Shown: in pieces, positions 35,493-47,008 of the stretch
How the letters are laid out: the number at the start of each line of letters is the position of its first letter
Numbering within the stretch: the stretch's first letter is position 1
Position numbers and translations under genes: made by a program
The notes under the pieces: generated by a model
Told to the model about the DNA's origin: nothing
Databases searched by the model: none
Seen by the model: the letters and a program-made list of their open reading frames with translations, nothing else
From: Xanthostigma xanthostigma
Lineage: Eukaryota > Arthropoda > Insecta > Raphidioptera > Raphidiidae
Assembly: GCA_963575645.1 (NCBI GenBank)
Contig: OY754470.1
Coordinates: 24,162,501 to 24,226,500, forward strand
DNA: 64,000 nt
Direction of reading: 5' to 3'

Positions 35493-36087
35493 AACTTCCC
35501 GCTATTTTCGAGTTCAAAACGCTCAAAAATATATAAAATATAGCAAGAAGTTTATTTTTTAGCTCTTTGAGCTCAAAAAAAAAACACTTAGGTACTAATT
35601 TTTCGTTCACGATATCTAGTGAACAAATGAACCAATTTTGATGCGGTTTGCGGAAATCGACGCAGTTTTGTAAGGAGACGAGCTGATTAGATTTTGGAAT
35701 TAATCGGTTTAGTAGTAATATTCTAAAAAAAACAATTTCTTAAAATGTTTGAAACTTGTATTTTTGTGATTTCTCAAAATTTATTGGACATAATCACTCC
35801 AAATTTTCAGGAAATCTAATTTCACCAAGGATACGTCAGATGCCGCAAACCGCGTTTCAATGGGACACTCCGTTCAACTGATATAAGAGGTTTACATACA
35901 TACATACATACACACACGCACACACCAACACTCACACATACAGCCCTACGGACGTCATCGCCAAAATAGTCAGAATAGCTTCCAGGTACCTCAAAAAATC
36001 GATATCTAACGAAAACTCAATTTTCGAAAATCGGGGTGAAAACAATATATTCTCGATTTTTTTGAATTTTTTTTATAGCGGGAAGTT
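35493..36087. mobile_element. TIR element with AACTTCCCGCTA...TAGCGGGAAGTT ends
   Basis: The ends are a short inverted repeat. The interior contains ATTTTGATGCGGTTTGCGGA, a microsatellite-like (CATA)n/(CA)n tract near 35895-35940, and GCCCTACGGACGTCATCGCC. This arrangement is seen in a widespread insect repeat family. No transposase frame. Confidence 0.7.
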
Positions 36088-37091
36088 AAAAAATTATTTG
36101 CTTTTATGGTGAAAAAAAACTTTAAAGTTGCATAAAAATGTAAAAAAACAACGTGATTTGATGACCAATCTCTTAAAGTAATAAAAAAACGGTAATAATT
36201 ATACTTAAGCTTTAGTAAATTAACAGCATGTCACAGTAATAATGCTAGAATAATTACTTTTGTTTTCTTCAACCCTGGGAATTGAGTTTATTTTCAGTGC
36301 GGCATGCTGTTATAATAATAAAAGTTTAGTTTTACGCAGCAGTATAAAAATTGCTATAAAAGTGAAATATTACCCTGGAGGTTAAGGATAACCTACAAAT
36401 AAATAGTATCAGGTTAGGATTCTTATTATTTTAAATAAAATTCAATATGTTATCTAGTAGCCTGCTTTTTTGTAATTAAAATTTCTATCGTCTAGAAACG
36501 TGTTTGAAAATTTTCATAGTTACGGACAAGAAAATTCGATAAAAGTGTTTTTGCTACGCTAAATTTTTTTCATGTTTTGAATTTGAACTTGGAATTGATG
36601 CATACTACCTACACATGTTTCAAGACCGCAGGTTAAAAATACGACAATATTATATTTTTGGTGTCTAGTAGGTATTGTTGACCTACTTTTGATACCTGTC
36701 AAACCTTGAATTGAAAATTTCACTTCGTAAGTTGTATTTAACCTAATCAATTTCTCCGGTTTTTGTCACAATATCAAAAACAATTCGTAAAAATTGGGTA
36801 TAAAAACTGTCTAAAAAAAGAAAATATTTTTCTTAAAAAGATAGATAAGTATTTTTGTTTGGAATAGTTAATTTATTCAAAAATAAATATCGTAGGTTGG
36901 TAAAATAACATCTTTCATGATTCGTGCTTTTATCTTTCTGTTTTCCTAATACTGTTTATTTTTTGTTCAATGATGCATGAAAATAAGCGTCATATTTTCC
37001 TGATTGTAAAAAAATATGTAGAATGCCTCCGGAATATTCCATGTGTTGGACATAAAGACATAAACTTTATTTTATAGTTTACGAAATAATA
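36088..37091. other. AT-rich sequence upstream of NDUFAF2, no other gene seen
   Basis: Presumed to include the NDUFAF2 promoter. TTTATTTTATAG at about 37066-37077 could be a 3' splice site for a non-coding leader exon, but no upstream exon was identified. Confidence 0.35.
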
Positions 37092-37511
37092 ATGAACCCA
37101 CCTAGCAGTAGAAGCATTTTGAAGACTATTTTTGTGAACTTTATAAACTCGTTTGTACCAAATATTATGCGACCAATTCTGGTTGGAACAGATAATTCTG
37201 GAACAAAATATTATGAAATACCGGTAAGTGGACACAGTAATAAACGAAGACCATCAAGGTATTTTGTACCAGTCGTTAAAGATAATATGGAACAGGAGCT
37301 GCCACCAGAATGGGTTGGTTGGCTGAGAGGTAGCAGAAAGTATCCACCGACTGAAAAAGAAATTGAAGAAAACATCGCAATTATGAAGATAAAAAAAGCA
37401 AATCCAGTTAAATCAGATGTTAAAAGTACTTTGATTGTAAAAAAGAGAAATCTTATTAACACTTTTCCCACATATGATGAATATGACCATGTTCCAAGAT
37501 GCGCAAAATGA
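37092..37511 (+). CDS. NDUFAF2: NDUFAF2 (mimitin, B17.2L) family complex I assembly factor, complete single exon, 139 aa
   Basis: NDUFAF2 is a mitochondrial chaperone of late complex I assembly and a paralogue of subunit NDUFA12. The protein shows the family core LVGTDNSGTKYYEIP (residues 30-44). This is followed by the second signature PPEWVGWLRGSRKYPPTEKE (71-90) and a Lys-rich charged tail ending DHVPRCAK. The frame is open from ATG (37092) to TGA without introns and has no damage. At 139 residues it is somewhat shorter than the vertebrate protein (about 170), mainly in the tail. It lies about 34 kb downstream of the slo exon on the same strand and appears nested in a slo intron. A recent retrocopy is possible because there is no intron, but no poly(A) tract or target duplication is visible. 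Confidence 0.9.
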   Translation: MNPPSSRSILKTIFVNFINSFVPNIMRPILVGTDNSGTKYYEIPVSGHSNKRRPSRYFVPVVKDNMEQELPPEWVGWLRGSRKYPPTEKEIEENIAIMKIKKANPVKSDVKSTLIVKKRNLINTFPTYDEYDHVPRCAK

Positions 37512-38609
37512 AATCAATGTTTTTGATTTAAATAATTATAATTATTGTCAGTAATTTTTCAAAAGGTACGCCAGGGGAAAAATTCAAAGGATCAAAAAAA
37601 AAATCCAAATTATTAGGTGATTTTTAATAGGCTGTAAATCGAAGAAAAAATGGTAGCTCTAAGTGTCTAGTTTTTGGACTATTTTAGCGTTAGCGGTTTT
37701 CGGGTAATCTTAATAAAACCACCGTCAAAAAAATTTTTGGAATATTTTTGTCTTTTTTTTGGTCTTCGGATTTGGAATACATTTTTTTGACTTAAACATC
37801 ATATGGACCGCACAACTTGATCATTCCGCTTCAATTTTTTTTAAAGACCTTGATATGACCACTTCTCGTCGAGATATCGATCTTTGAATGGAAAAGGATA
37901 ATTTTGTCTTTGATTATCGATATCTCAGCAACCAATATACATATCTGTAATCTTTTGAATATAAAAATGGTAAGAAAATAGAAAATAACAAAATGCTCTT
38001 CTTAGCAAAAAATATTAAACACACCAAATAAGAATACACCACGGACCGTAAGTTGAATACCACTGGTCTAAGATAAGAAACATGTACGTATAATGTGACA
38101 GGGATATCGAAACTAATATCTTTGTGTCCCACGGGAACTTGTATATGTACGTATATTCTATACATGGATGATATTTACAAATAAATCACCAAAACTGTCC
38201 AATATACTTACATCATTTCAATTTATTCCATTCCATCGTATAAATCAAGCTCCGACGCCACGGGATGTTAAATATTTACTCCATTTATACCGTTATTATT
38301 TTTTGTAGAAACGTCGTCTTTAAAGATTATTATACAACACTCCATTGAAATAAATAACTTTATACAAATTAACCCCCAAAAATAAACCCCTAACAGCATG
38401 CTTAGATATGGTGAGTGCCATAGATTCAGTTGCCTACTATTTTTCTTCAATTATTTTCTCGTGTTTTGAAGCTGGAAAAAGGGCCAAAATAATAATTTTA
38501 GAAAGTAAGTAGAAAAAATATGAGTTCCTGTAACTTTTATTTGTTTTTATTTTTTATATCACTCAATTTTTGGAAATAATCACTCGTAAATTAAATTATG
38601 TTGGTTGTG
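37512..38609. other. Sequence downstream of NDUFAF2, no other gene seen
   Basis: The region just after the stop is AT-rich and would hold the 3' untranslated region; no strict AATAAA could be assigned with confidence. Nothing else supported. Confidence 0.35.
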
Positions 38610-38785
38610 CTTACTGGTTTGCTTCCGTAGCTATGTTTCCTACTGATGCGTTTTGATACCGCCATCTATCAGTCGATGCCTTTAAATAGCGGAAACTGCA
38701 TAAACACGGTACTTTCGCCCGAATACTTTGATCCGAAAAAAAGATCTGAGTTGCTCTCAAGTCGCTGCTAAAAAAGTTTTACTTC
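38610..38785 (+). mobile_element. Fragment of a repeat ending in GTTTTACTTCAAA
   Basis: TTTTGATACCGCCATCTATC, AGATCTGAGTTGCTCTCAAG and AAAGTTTTACTTCAAA match the right part of 48263-48607. The terminal GTTTTACTTC is the complement of the GAAGTAAAAC motif seen at several other element ends. Confidence 0.55.
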
Positions 38786-39244
38786 AAATAGTAGAATGAA
38801 TCCCTCACCAGTGTGTTTATCTATATTTAAATTAAATCTCGTCGAATTTCGTTTACATTTTAAAAAATCAAAAATTCCCACTTATATATTAATTTTTGCA
38901 TCGAGAAATAATACGGCAATGAAATTGCGTCTCAAAAACGAATACTTTGAGAGAAAAGCGATAAGGCAATTAAAAGTACATTGTGTTTGAAAATGTTGGT
39001 GGAAAATTGAAAACGATTAGCGCTTTCCCGTCCCGCCATTTTTTAATTCATTGTGGAATGATTATGTGAGGGGCAAACGGTAAACCGCATATTAATCTGT
39101 CAACAGAGAACGTGTAATTGACTTCATTTTTATGAACAATATAATTGCCGTAATACAATCTATCCATTGCGTTGCGCAACTCCTGCAACTATGCGCCCTA
39201 TCTGTGTAACAACTGATTGTCAATGCAGGGCAATTATTACCTAT

Positions 39245-39380
39245 ATGTTCAAATCTTAGATTAACGTCTGAATAGAACTCTTCAAATAAATATCATCTAT
39301 TGAATTATTGAATTATAGTTTTATAATTTTTTGTCAATATACAGTCTGAAAAAATTGGTCGATAATTTTATTTATTTGAA
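39245..39380. mobile_element. Fragment related to the hammerhead-bearing terminal repeats at 57.6 kb
   Basis: TTAGATTAACGTCTGAATAG, AACTCTTCAAATAAA and GAAAAAATTGGTCGATAATT match outer parts of the inverted repeats at 57574-57930, but the ribozyme-like core is absent. Confidence 0.5.
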
Positions 39381-40404
39381 TTATAATATGTGCTTATTTA
39401 ATCTAGTTTAGTTTTTTAGTTTTTTGACCTCGTTTTGTGATTTTAAATTGATTTTGAATGCTTTATCATTCGCACAAATTGTTAAAATTATATTTTTAGA
39501 GTTTCGTATTTAATAGTCCAGGAGCTATCAACAATTTTAGGGTAGATATTTGACGTAGCGTGAAAATTTTTGTAACACTTCTTTTGTAATGTCTGAATAC
39601 AAAATCGAAGACTTGGCTCATTGCTCATTATTCTGTCTCTCCGTCTATCAAAAGTGTTTCAATCATGGGGGCATGCCGAAATGTGAAACCCGTATCTCGA
39701 TGGCAAGAAAGGGTTTGTAAAACACAACTTAAGATGTGTTTCATAAGTAGGTACACATTTCTCATGAAATTGAATGTTCATCCAGAAATTGATATCCGAC
39801 GGATGTTAGTGGTAAATTATTTAAAGTTAATAACCTGTTATCAGTTCATTTCCGTGTAAAGAACGTAAACAACCAAATTTCTATTCACTACAAAGGTTAG
39901 ATATGTAAACAGAACAAAGTTGTCGGTGTTTTTTATCAACAAAATGTGGTAGCAAATACTAAAAAGACCACAATTATTTTGTAAAACTTTTTTTACAGAT
40001 CATTCTTAATATATTTTATAAATTTTGACATGTATGCTATTGTAGATACTTTTATTATTGTACGCCCGAACAGACAATTCATTGCTTTCAGATACACAAA
40101 TAACCAAATGTTTGTTTAACTTGACGCAGTGTTTATATTCTGATTGACGTTCTTAAACAAAACTAAGTGGATCGCAAAGATTTTAATGTAATTGATACCA
40201 TTGTTCAAATACTTTTATTACTACGGGCGCGAAATTCCATTTAATGGATTTCAAAAAAGATATTTTCTGTGAAAGTTTAGTTTTAATACATCGAGATAAA
40301 ATTGAAATAAAAAAAAATGTTTATCGTCAACACTAATACATAAAACCATAACGAGACAGCTCTCTCTTTATATTTTGGGTATTTTGTTAGATACTTCGAT
40401 TTTT
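39381..40404. other. AT-rich intronic sequence, no gene seen
   Basis: Contains a solo end (about 39535-39625) of the foldback family at 34177-34824. Otherwise nothing supported. Confidence 0.35.
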
Positions 40405-40882
40405 TGAAGTAAAACTTCTTTACGCACGCTTGACTTAAGGAGTAAGCTAGTGAATGCGCGACGAGAGATTTACGGAAAGTGTGATCGGGCGAGGCGAACG
40501 GAAGTTGAGAGGGAGATATAAGTTAGTGAAGATAGAAAGAAGATGACAAATACTTCTTTGGCTAGTGGGGCCATCAGATGGCCGAAAATATAAGCAGTAC
40601 TAACAATAGAATGACACATACTTTACATGCCAGTGGTGCTATCGGGTGACAGAAAGATTTACGCTTAAAATCCAACGAGAGCTAAGTAATTGCAATGTAT
40701 TACTTTTGTTTTCATTATCTTTATGTTTATATTTCTTTCTTCTTACAATAGACTGTTCATTTCGTTCTTGAACAATTTTATAAATTAGTATTTTGTTCAT
40801 TACATTAAATATTCTACGTTTAATATTTTGTGAATTTTCGGGTGAATAATAATAAATAATGGCAAGAAGTAGTTTTACTTCA
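40405..40882. mobile_element. Element bounded by TGAAGTAAAACTTCTT inverted ends
   Basis: The left TGAAGTAAAACTTCTTTACG and the right AAGAAGTAGTTTTACTTCA are inverted copies. The interior has two diverged tandem blocks of about 80 bp (AATACTTCTTTGGCTAGTGG, then ACTTTACATGCCAGTGGTGC) with a shared GCTATCGG/GCCATCAG motif. No reading frame. Confidence 0.65.
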
Positions 40883-43437
40883 GTCATGTGGTCTAAAGCA
40901 CACTCCTTTTTTTCTACATCTATCGGTTGATACCAGCATCACACAAGAACTTCTAGACTGACCTTTTTGAAACTAGTATCCAGACTTCAAATATAAGTAA
41001 CTTTTTATTCAGCTTTCAAAGAATTAATACGTTCATCTTGATATCTAGATTCATGTGTCATAGCCACATTTTCGCTAGCTCTCTGAGACCGGAATACGCG
41101 GATAAGAATTGTTTTACTGATGGATACCTAAATACTTCGATCGTTTTATTGAAGCAAGCGTTGGTCTGTCTCGCAACGTGACATGTCGTCACATCGTTCG
41201 AACAGCACGCAATATCCGGTGGAAAAACAGTTAAAAGGCGTCATTTCCGACGTTAATAGAAGGGACAACTTACTGACATGCTAGCCTATGTCTCCAATGA
41301 CCTGACATAATCTAGTAAACGTCTGCCAAATGCTCAAATCAGTTTGAAATTGCTAAGGGCAAGGCCAGACAGTTGGAAAAAATTCATGTCTAAACTATTC
41401 CACAAAGCTGTTTGCCTAAAAATAAATGTACTGCAGGCCTATATTACAGTAAATATATACGTATTCTGATAGAACATTTTAATTCAACGTATTAACAATA
41501 GATGCTGATGACTTCAGTTGTTTAGCGTCTATATAATCTATAATCTACAATCTATAATTTTAAAAGAAAATTTCGGTGTCGAAAATTTTGACTTTCAGCT
41601 TACTAGACTTTGTGTCTCTGATTTTTTTGAATTTAAAATGTTTACATAATATCGAAAACCTTTGAATATATGAAAATATTTAGTAACGTGATATATGAGA
41701 AATGTGTTGCTCTTGATTGTTTCATTGCCAAACTCGCCCGAGCAAATCCGGACCGCGAAACTAGTTTTCAATAAATTCAAATATTTTCATTATCGGTTTT
41801 CCAATATAAACGATTCACGATGAAACGATTCGCCGAACTGAAATATTTGAAATTCCTATTCGCTTTTGTTCTTCATTCTAGTTATAAGCTTAAATAATGG
41901 CTTCGACCTTAAAGTTTCACTGTGATAACCGAACTTTTACGATATATAAGTACCTAACCGAACCTATTGAGTTTAAACCGGTTTTGTGCTCACGAATAAT
42001 GTATTAATTATCAATAACGCCTGTCTATGGTAGGTAATTGGTATACAATAGTACAGACAAATCATTATAATAGTCATTGGGTACCGATAAAAGAGGTTAC
42101 CTGGAAAGTTTTCCGGGAGTTTTAAAAATTTGTGATTTTATAGATTTTGATGTGCTCTTTCCGAATTTCTACTTTACCACCTCGTATATTTGCCTTTCGC
42201 GCCGCCATATTGGAAAAATGGCACCTAAAAACAGTATTTTGACAATATCTTCTTGCCGACTGATTTTTAGAAAAATATTAATAGCGCCATTGGAAAGAAA
42301 TACAAATGTTATGAAGGAAACATGTGTGACATGTATTTTTCACATGAAATTCGAGCGAGCATAGTAATTTGTTAACTAAGGTCACAAATTGACAGGCGTC
42401 GATCGCCTGCTCAGATTGCAATAGGTGTGTGGGAGCGCGCGCACTGTACGAAAATGGCTGTAACTTTTGACTGGGACAAGCAAATGATATGAAACAAATT
42501 GCAGATGAAAAAGTATCATATTCTTGAAGTATTACGTGTATCCCAATTTTTTTTAAGTACTTTAACAATTATATAAGTAGCTCTACATTGAAGCACTGCG
42601 TAGGTTTTCAATTATTTCACAAAAATCGAAACAATTGGTTGAAAAAAATACTTTGATAGCATACTTAAAGGGTTTGTCTAAAATACTTCTTCAGCCAAAA
42701 AAAAAAAATAAAAAGTGTGACATGGAGCTCCACTAAATGTGTATGACGTACCTAATTTATGAACAACACTAAATACTTAATCGCTTTTAATTAAATAAAT
42801 AAAAGACGCTGCTGACGTCAGCTATTGAACGTCTATAATCTAATTTCTCTTTCTCCGTTAGTAAGTTATTATATGAAAAATCACGGATTCGATAGTACAT
42901 TTCACCTAAACTCCACCCAAATGTCAAATGCCAATAATTTTACTCTTTCAATCACCATTGATGATGCTATTTCAAAACGTATTAAAAATAAATAAAAAAG
43001 CAAAAGTGAAAAAGAAATTACGCCATCTTGTAAAACAGTCGGTAAACGTCTTAAATATTTTCTAAAAGAGCGTGAAACTTTGATTTTATTGAAATGTCAA
43101 TATCTATATGTTTCATATTTTAAACGGGAAAAAGTTTCTTTCAATATATAAAGAAGAAAATTTAATTTTCTTCGTGAACTGAAATACGGCACAAAATTGA
43201 AACGATAATTCAGTAACCAATAATGGAAAAAAGTTTTCACGTCTGTTGAAAATCGAAATTTCATTTGTCGCATTTCCTTGAAGGAGTGTACTTTTATTTC
43301 TTTTTGTTTACATCTCCATTTTATTTGAAGAACTGACATTCATATTGAATTTATTGTAAATTTTTTAAGTCATTATTTCTATAATTAAACATATTTTGAT
43401 CTGATACGTGTTAAATATTAATATATTATTAATATAT
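40883..43437. other. Intronic sequence, no supported gene
   Basis: Open frames at 42077-42364 (plus) and 42278-42568 (minus) overlap antisense and have no recognised domain. The motif GCCGCCATATTGGAAAAATG near 42200 is typical of repeat DNA. No bounded element. Confidence 0.35.
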
Positions 43438-43512
43438 ATGAACCAATTAAAATGTCTGACACCTCGAATATGTTCAAGATATTCTAGGTGTCAGACATTT
43501 TAATTGGTTCAT
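43438..43512. repeat. Perfect 27-bp inverted repeat (75-nt hairpin)
   Basis: 43438-43464 and 43486-43512 are perfectly complementary (left starts ATGAACCAATTAAAATGTCT). The 21-nt spacer contains a further GAATAT/ATATTC pairing around a small GTTCAAG loop. No mismatches in the main stem. Confidence 0.95.
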
Positions 43513-44360
43513 GTTATTTGTCAGAGAACATTATTTTAGCGTTTTGGTTGAAGTTTTTAAGCTTTCCAATTAAAAAAACAAACAGTATCTAAAAATTTTT
43601 ACATGTCAAAACGACATCTTTCCGATTGGTTGGGCGAGGAATCAACCGATCAGGATGATTTTTTTTAAATACTGGTAATTGAGTCTACTTTAAATAGTAA
43701 ATTGCCAGTGGGGGTTTAGATGCACTGGAATGAGATGCGCGCGGACAACCGGGCACAAGAACTTTTGGCAAAAAACTTGTAACTTTGGACGCTAATAACT
43801 TTTTTCCAGTACATTGGAGAGTTTTACTTGATAGTCATTCAATTAAAGAGTAAATCCTGACGAGTCCAACGACTCCAGAACGATTGCTGTGGGATTATTA
43901 GAACGCGAGATATGAGCAATTGAAGAAAAAAAACAGAATCCAAGATGGCGGCGGACGGGGCAATTTGGAGAATGCGCAAATTCATGGTTAAGGTCTCCAT
44001 CGAAGACCCTTTCGAATGAGCAACAAAAAAAAAATGTATCTGAAATTTTTGGATCAATTCCTAAATGCACTGAGCTATTATGCAGAATTGTTACACCTAG
44101 TAAATATTTTCAAATTAAAAGAACGGAGAATATTTCAGCTCCGTATGATTTTTATAAACTTTGATTGTTGCACTTCTAAAAATGCCCAAAAAAAAATTTG
44201 CCAAAACGAATAAATGCGTTAATGTATAAAATACGCAAAATTAAGTACATACTATTTAATCTTAATATATCGTTATCATGTATTTCATTTCCACTTTCCT
44301 CCATTTTTTAATGCTACAAAGTCTTAATGACTGGTGCTTTATTTTAAATGAAAAAATAAA
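43513..44360. other. Intronic sequence, no gene seen
   Basis: The segment about 43720-44060 has a GC content above its surroundings (CCAAGATGGCGGCGGACGGG) and overlapping frames on one strand, probably old transposon DNA. No domain recognised. Confidence 0.35.
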
Positions 44361-44451
44361 TTAGAAGATTAAGAAGGAAGAATCCTGGTGGCATAGGATC
44401 GATGAAAAAAGCAAATACATACTGAAGATTTTTATTGCATTTTTATTATCT

Positions 44452-44482
44452 GACGTTTCGGCACACTTTATGCCATCTTCGG
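44452..44482 (-). ncRNA. Hammerhead-ribozyme-like core, copy A
   Basis: Minus strand reads CCGAAGA, then T, a 4-bp stem GGCA/TGCC closing TAAAGTG, then GAAACGTC. This follows the hammerhead order CUGANGA-stem II-GAAA with a self-complementary ACGU stem III, except that U4 is C and one extra base precedes stem II. Activity is doubtful. Confidence 0.5.
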
Positions 44483-44654
44483 AGAATCAATGCTGTCCAT
44501 TTTTTCAGTATTATTGTTATGTAAACATAACAATAATACTGAAAAAATGGACAGCATTGATTTATGTAAACATAACAATAATACTGAAAAAATAGACAGC
44601 ATTGATTTATGTAAACATAACAATAATACTGAAAAAATGGACAGCATTGATTCT

Positions 44655-44685
44655 CCGAAGATGGCATAAAGTGTGCCGAAACGTC
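44655..44685 (+). ncRNA. Hammerhead-ribozyme-like core, copy B
   Basis: Mirror of copy A in the right arm: CCGAAGA-T-GGCA...TGCC-GAAACGTC. A short stem I of TCT before the core with AGA after GTC is possible. Same U4-to-C departure from consensus. Confidence 0.5.
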
Positions 44686-44772
44686 AGATAATAAAAATGC
44701 AATAAAAATCTTCAGTATTTGCTTTTTTCATCGATCCTATGCCACCAGGATTCTTCCTTCTTAATCTTCTAA

Positions 44773-45365
44773 CAATTGAACAGGATCATCATCTCTATAA
44801 ATTATTAGAGTTTTCTTTCACAATGAAAAAATAAATATATTAATTTTTTAAGTAACGAGCCTTTTGCGTTAAATGATACAGTTTTCATTAAACAATAGCA
44901 GGCCGTTGTTCTTTTGTTCACTTCATTCATAACTCATAAGTCAGTGAAAAGGCAGAAAGTAGCAATGCTCTGTACCGTCGTAATTCTTCTTCAATCATGA
45001 ATTATGAGTTGCAACTGACAACATAGCTGCTCGTACAGCGTTTCTGTGAAATGTTTGTTTGCAGCTTCGGTCATTGGAAAAAAAGAATTTCACTGGAAGT
45101 TTTCCGTTTAATTAAACGCGTATTGGCACAAAGAAAAACTTACAACTGCGACTCTTGGAACAGTCTAACTATATAGATGACGTTTTCGTAATTTCGTAGG
45201 CTTCTTTCCGTATCCGTTGTTATAATGAAACTTGACGCTTCTAGATGTTTTATTGTAAAGAGCTGAAATTAAAGCTAATTAAACACCTAATACATACAGT
45301 GACCTTGGTGAAATACGTATAGAAAAAATACCAGTAAAAGCAATAATACATAAACAAACAAAAAA

Positions 45366-45369
<4 letters not shown>
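44773..45369. other. Intronic sequence, no gene seen
   Basis: No supported feature. Confidence 0.35.

Positions 45370-45397
<28 letters not shown>
45370..45397. repeat. (TA)n microsatellite
   Basis: An uninterrupted TA dinucleotide tract lying exactly at the 5' truncation of the adjacent retrotransposon fragment. Confidence 0.9.
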
Positions 45398-45790
45398 CGT
45401 GGATTATTTACTAAACTGTCAATTCTTACTGTCTATGATCTATACATCTATGAATGCAGCAAATTTATGAAAGATTATCCATATTTATTCAACAGGAACC
45501 ATAGAACTCATCATTACATCACTCGTGACAAAAATATTTTGAAAACCGATTTCTTGGCGCTGACAGTCACATATAGGGGTATCAGAAATGCCATGATTAG
45601 AATACACAATAAAATGCCAAATCATCTAAAAGATGAACCAAATAAAAATAAATTTAAAAGGGAATTAAAAATATACCTGTTGGGACTTAGTAGTTATTCT
45701 TTAAAAGAAATAGGTACTGTAAATTAATTTTATGACGCTATTTATACTGTGTGGTAAACCAAATAAAGAGTTTTATTGTTATTATTATTA
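45398..45790 (+). mobile_element. 3' end of a non-LTR retrotransposon (Jockey/Daphne/CR1-like), 5'-truncated
   Basis: The frame is open from 45398 to the stop at 45727. It reads the typical C-terminal tail of such reverse transcriptases: LTVYDLYIYECSKFM, then HHYITRDKN (usually HHYNTRNK), RGIRNAMIRIHNKMPNHLK, then KFKRELKIYLL and YSL near the stop. A short 3' region follows, ending in a TTATTATTA-type tail. The catalytic RT domain is missing. The frame is intact, so the copy is fairly young. The exact clade is not resolvable from this tail. Confidence 0.8.
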
Positions 45791-47008
45791 ATAGGCAAGC
45801 AGTTCTTTGTGTGACTATCTCCTTCTAAACTACTGGACCGATTTCGACGATCCAGGTGTCGTTTGAAATGGCTCGATGTACAAATGTGTAATGCTATATT
45901 ATGAGGCTTTGGAAAAACAATCTGTGTTAGGTATATCAAAATAATTATAAATACAGTAAATTATTTGAACACAAAGGCAAAAAAACACATTTTATTTTTT
46001 TTCGGGAGGGGTTCGAAAAAATTAAGAATGTGAATTTGGCATAAAAATCGCAATATGGGGTTAGAATAATAATCTAAACAAATTTTTCATAATATTTTTT
46101 CGATATCTCTTACGCTACGCAAAATATCGAGAATTGATCCTGTTTGCGAATTCGTTGTAGGCTGAGTTTCTAAATTTCAGATTTAAGTTTAACATTTTAA
46201 AAAATGTGATCCTTTAATATGTATGACTGCAAAAATTCAAATCTGTATTCCTTCAAATATACCTTCCTTCCTTCAAACATACGAACTAGCGTACTCTAGT
46301 TACTTATATCTCTATGGTTCACACACGGTCCAATTCCAAAGCAATCTTTCCTTCTTGTTGAATAAAGAAGTTTCATCAAACAATTGGCCTTATTCAGTGA
46401 TCAAAGTTTTATAGTAAAAAGAATTTTTCTAGAACGAATATAGGATTATTTTTTGTCAATGTGAAACTTAAGTGCTATTCGACATTTTGAAAAGTCTATA
46501 AAATAACGAAATACGAGTATTTTAACTCACTTGTTTTATAATAAAAAATGAAATAAAAGAAACATTAACTTTTATAGGTCAAGCAACGTCCCAGCATCAA
46601 ATAATCCGAGGATATGAAAGGAATTAAATCGGAATTACAGCTGTAAAACACACTTAAAGATCGACTTTTCCAATCAGATCGAATAAAACAAAAGAAAATC
46701 GGGTAAAAACAAAAAAGAACACCGAAAAGTTTTTCTGTGTCAAGGCAGTAGGTAATAATCAAACGTGCGTCAATAATTTATAGTATAGGTGGGCTGGAGA
46801 GTGGAACAAAAGAACGGTGTCGGGCAACGTAATTTCGCGTCTCTTTTTTTTCATTTCGTGCACTACATATCAAATAGCTAGATGCACAGTGGCCATTTAA
46901 GGTGAACACATAACCTATATTCTTGATGTTAATTAGAGACTCTTTCATAAGAAACTGGAATAGCTGTAATCATTTATAGTTTAGTCAATGAGTGCTCATA
47001 AGGGGCAT
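45791..47008. other. Intronic sequence with repeat scraps
   Basis: 45830-45870 (CTACTGGACCGATTTCGACG) resembles the internal part of Helitron-type repeats, as at 56860. 46280-46325 is a solo end of the 21973-22662 foldback. No gene supported. Confidence 0.4.

Larger units (their letters stand above)
44361..44772. mobile_element. Inverted terminal-repeat pair of Penelope-like type with hammerhead-like cores and a 45-bp tandem repeat
   Basis: Arms of about 155 bp are nearly perfect inverted copies (TTAGAAGATTAAGAAGGAAG to CTTCCTTCTTAATCTTCTAA). Each arm contains one ribozyme-like core (minus 44452-44482, plus 44655-44685). The centre has three 45-bp tandem units (starts 44518, 44563, 44608; TATGTAAACATAACAATAAT). 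Penelope-like elements are known to carry hammerhead motifs in terminal repeats that may be inverted. No reverse transcriptase was found here. Confidence 0.7.
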
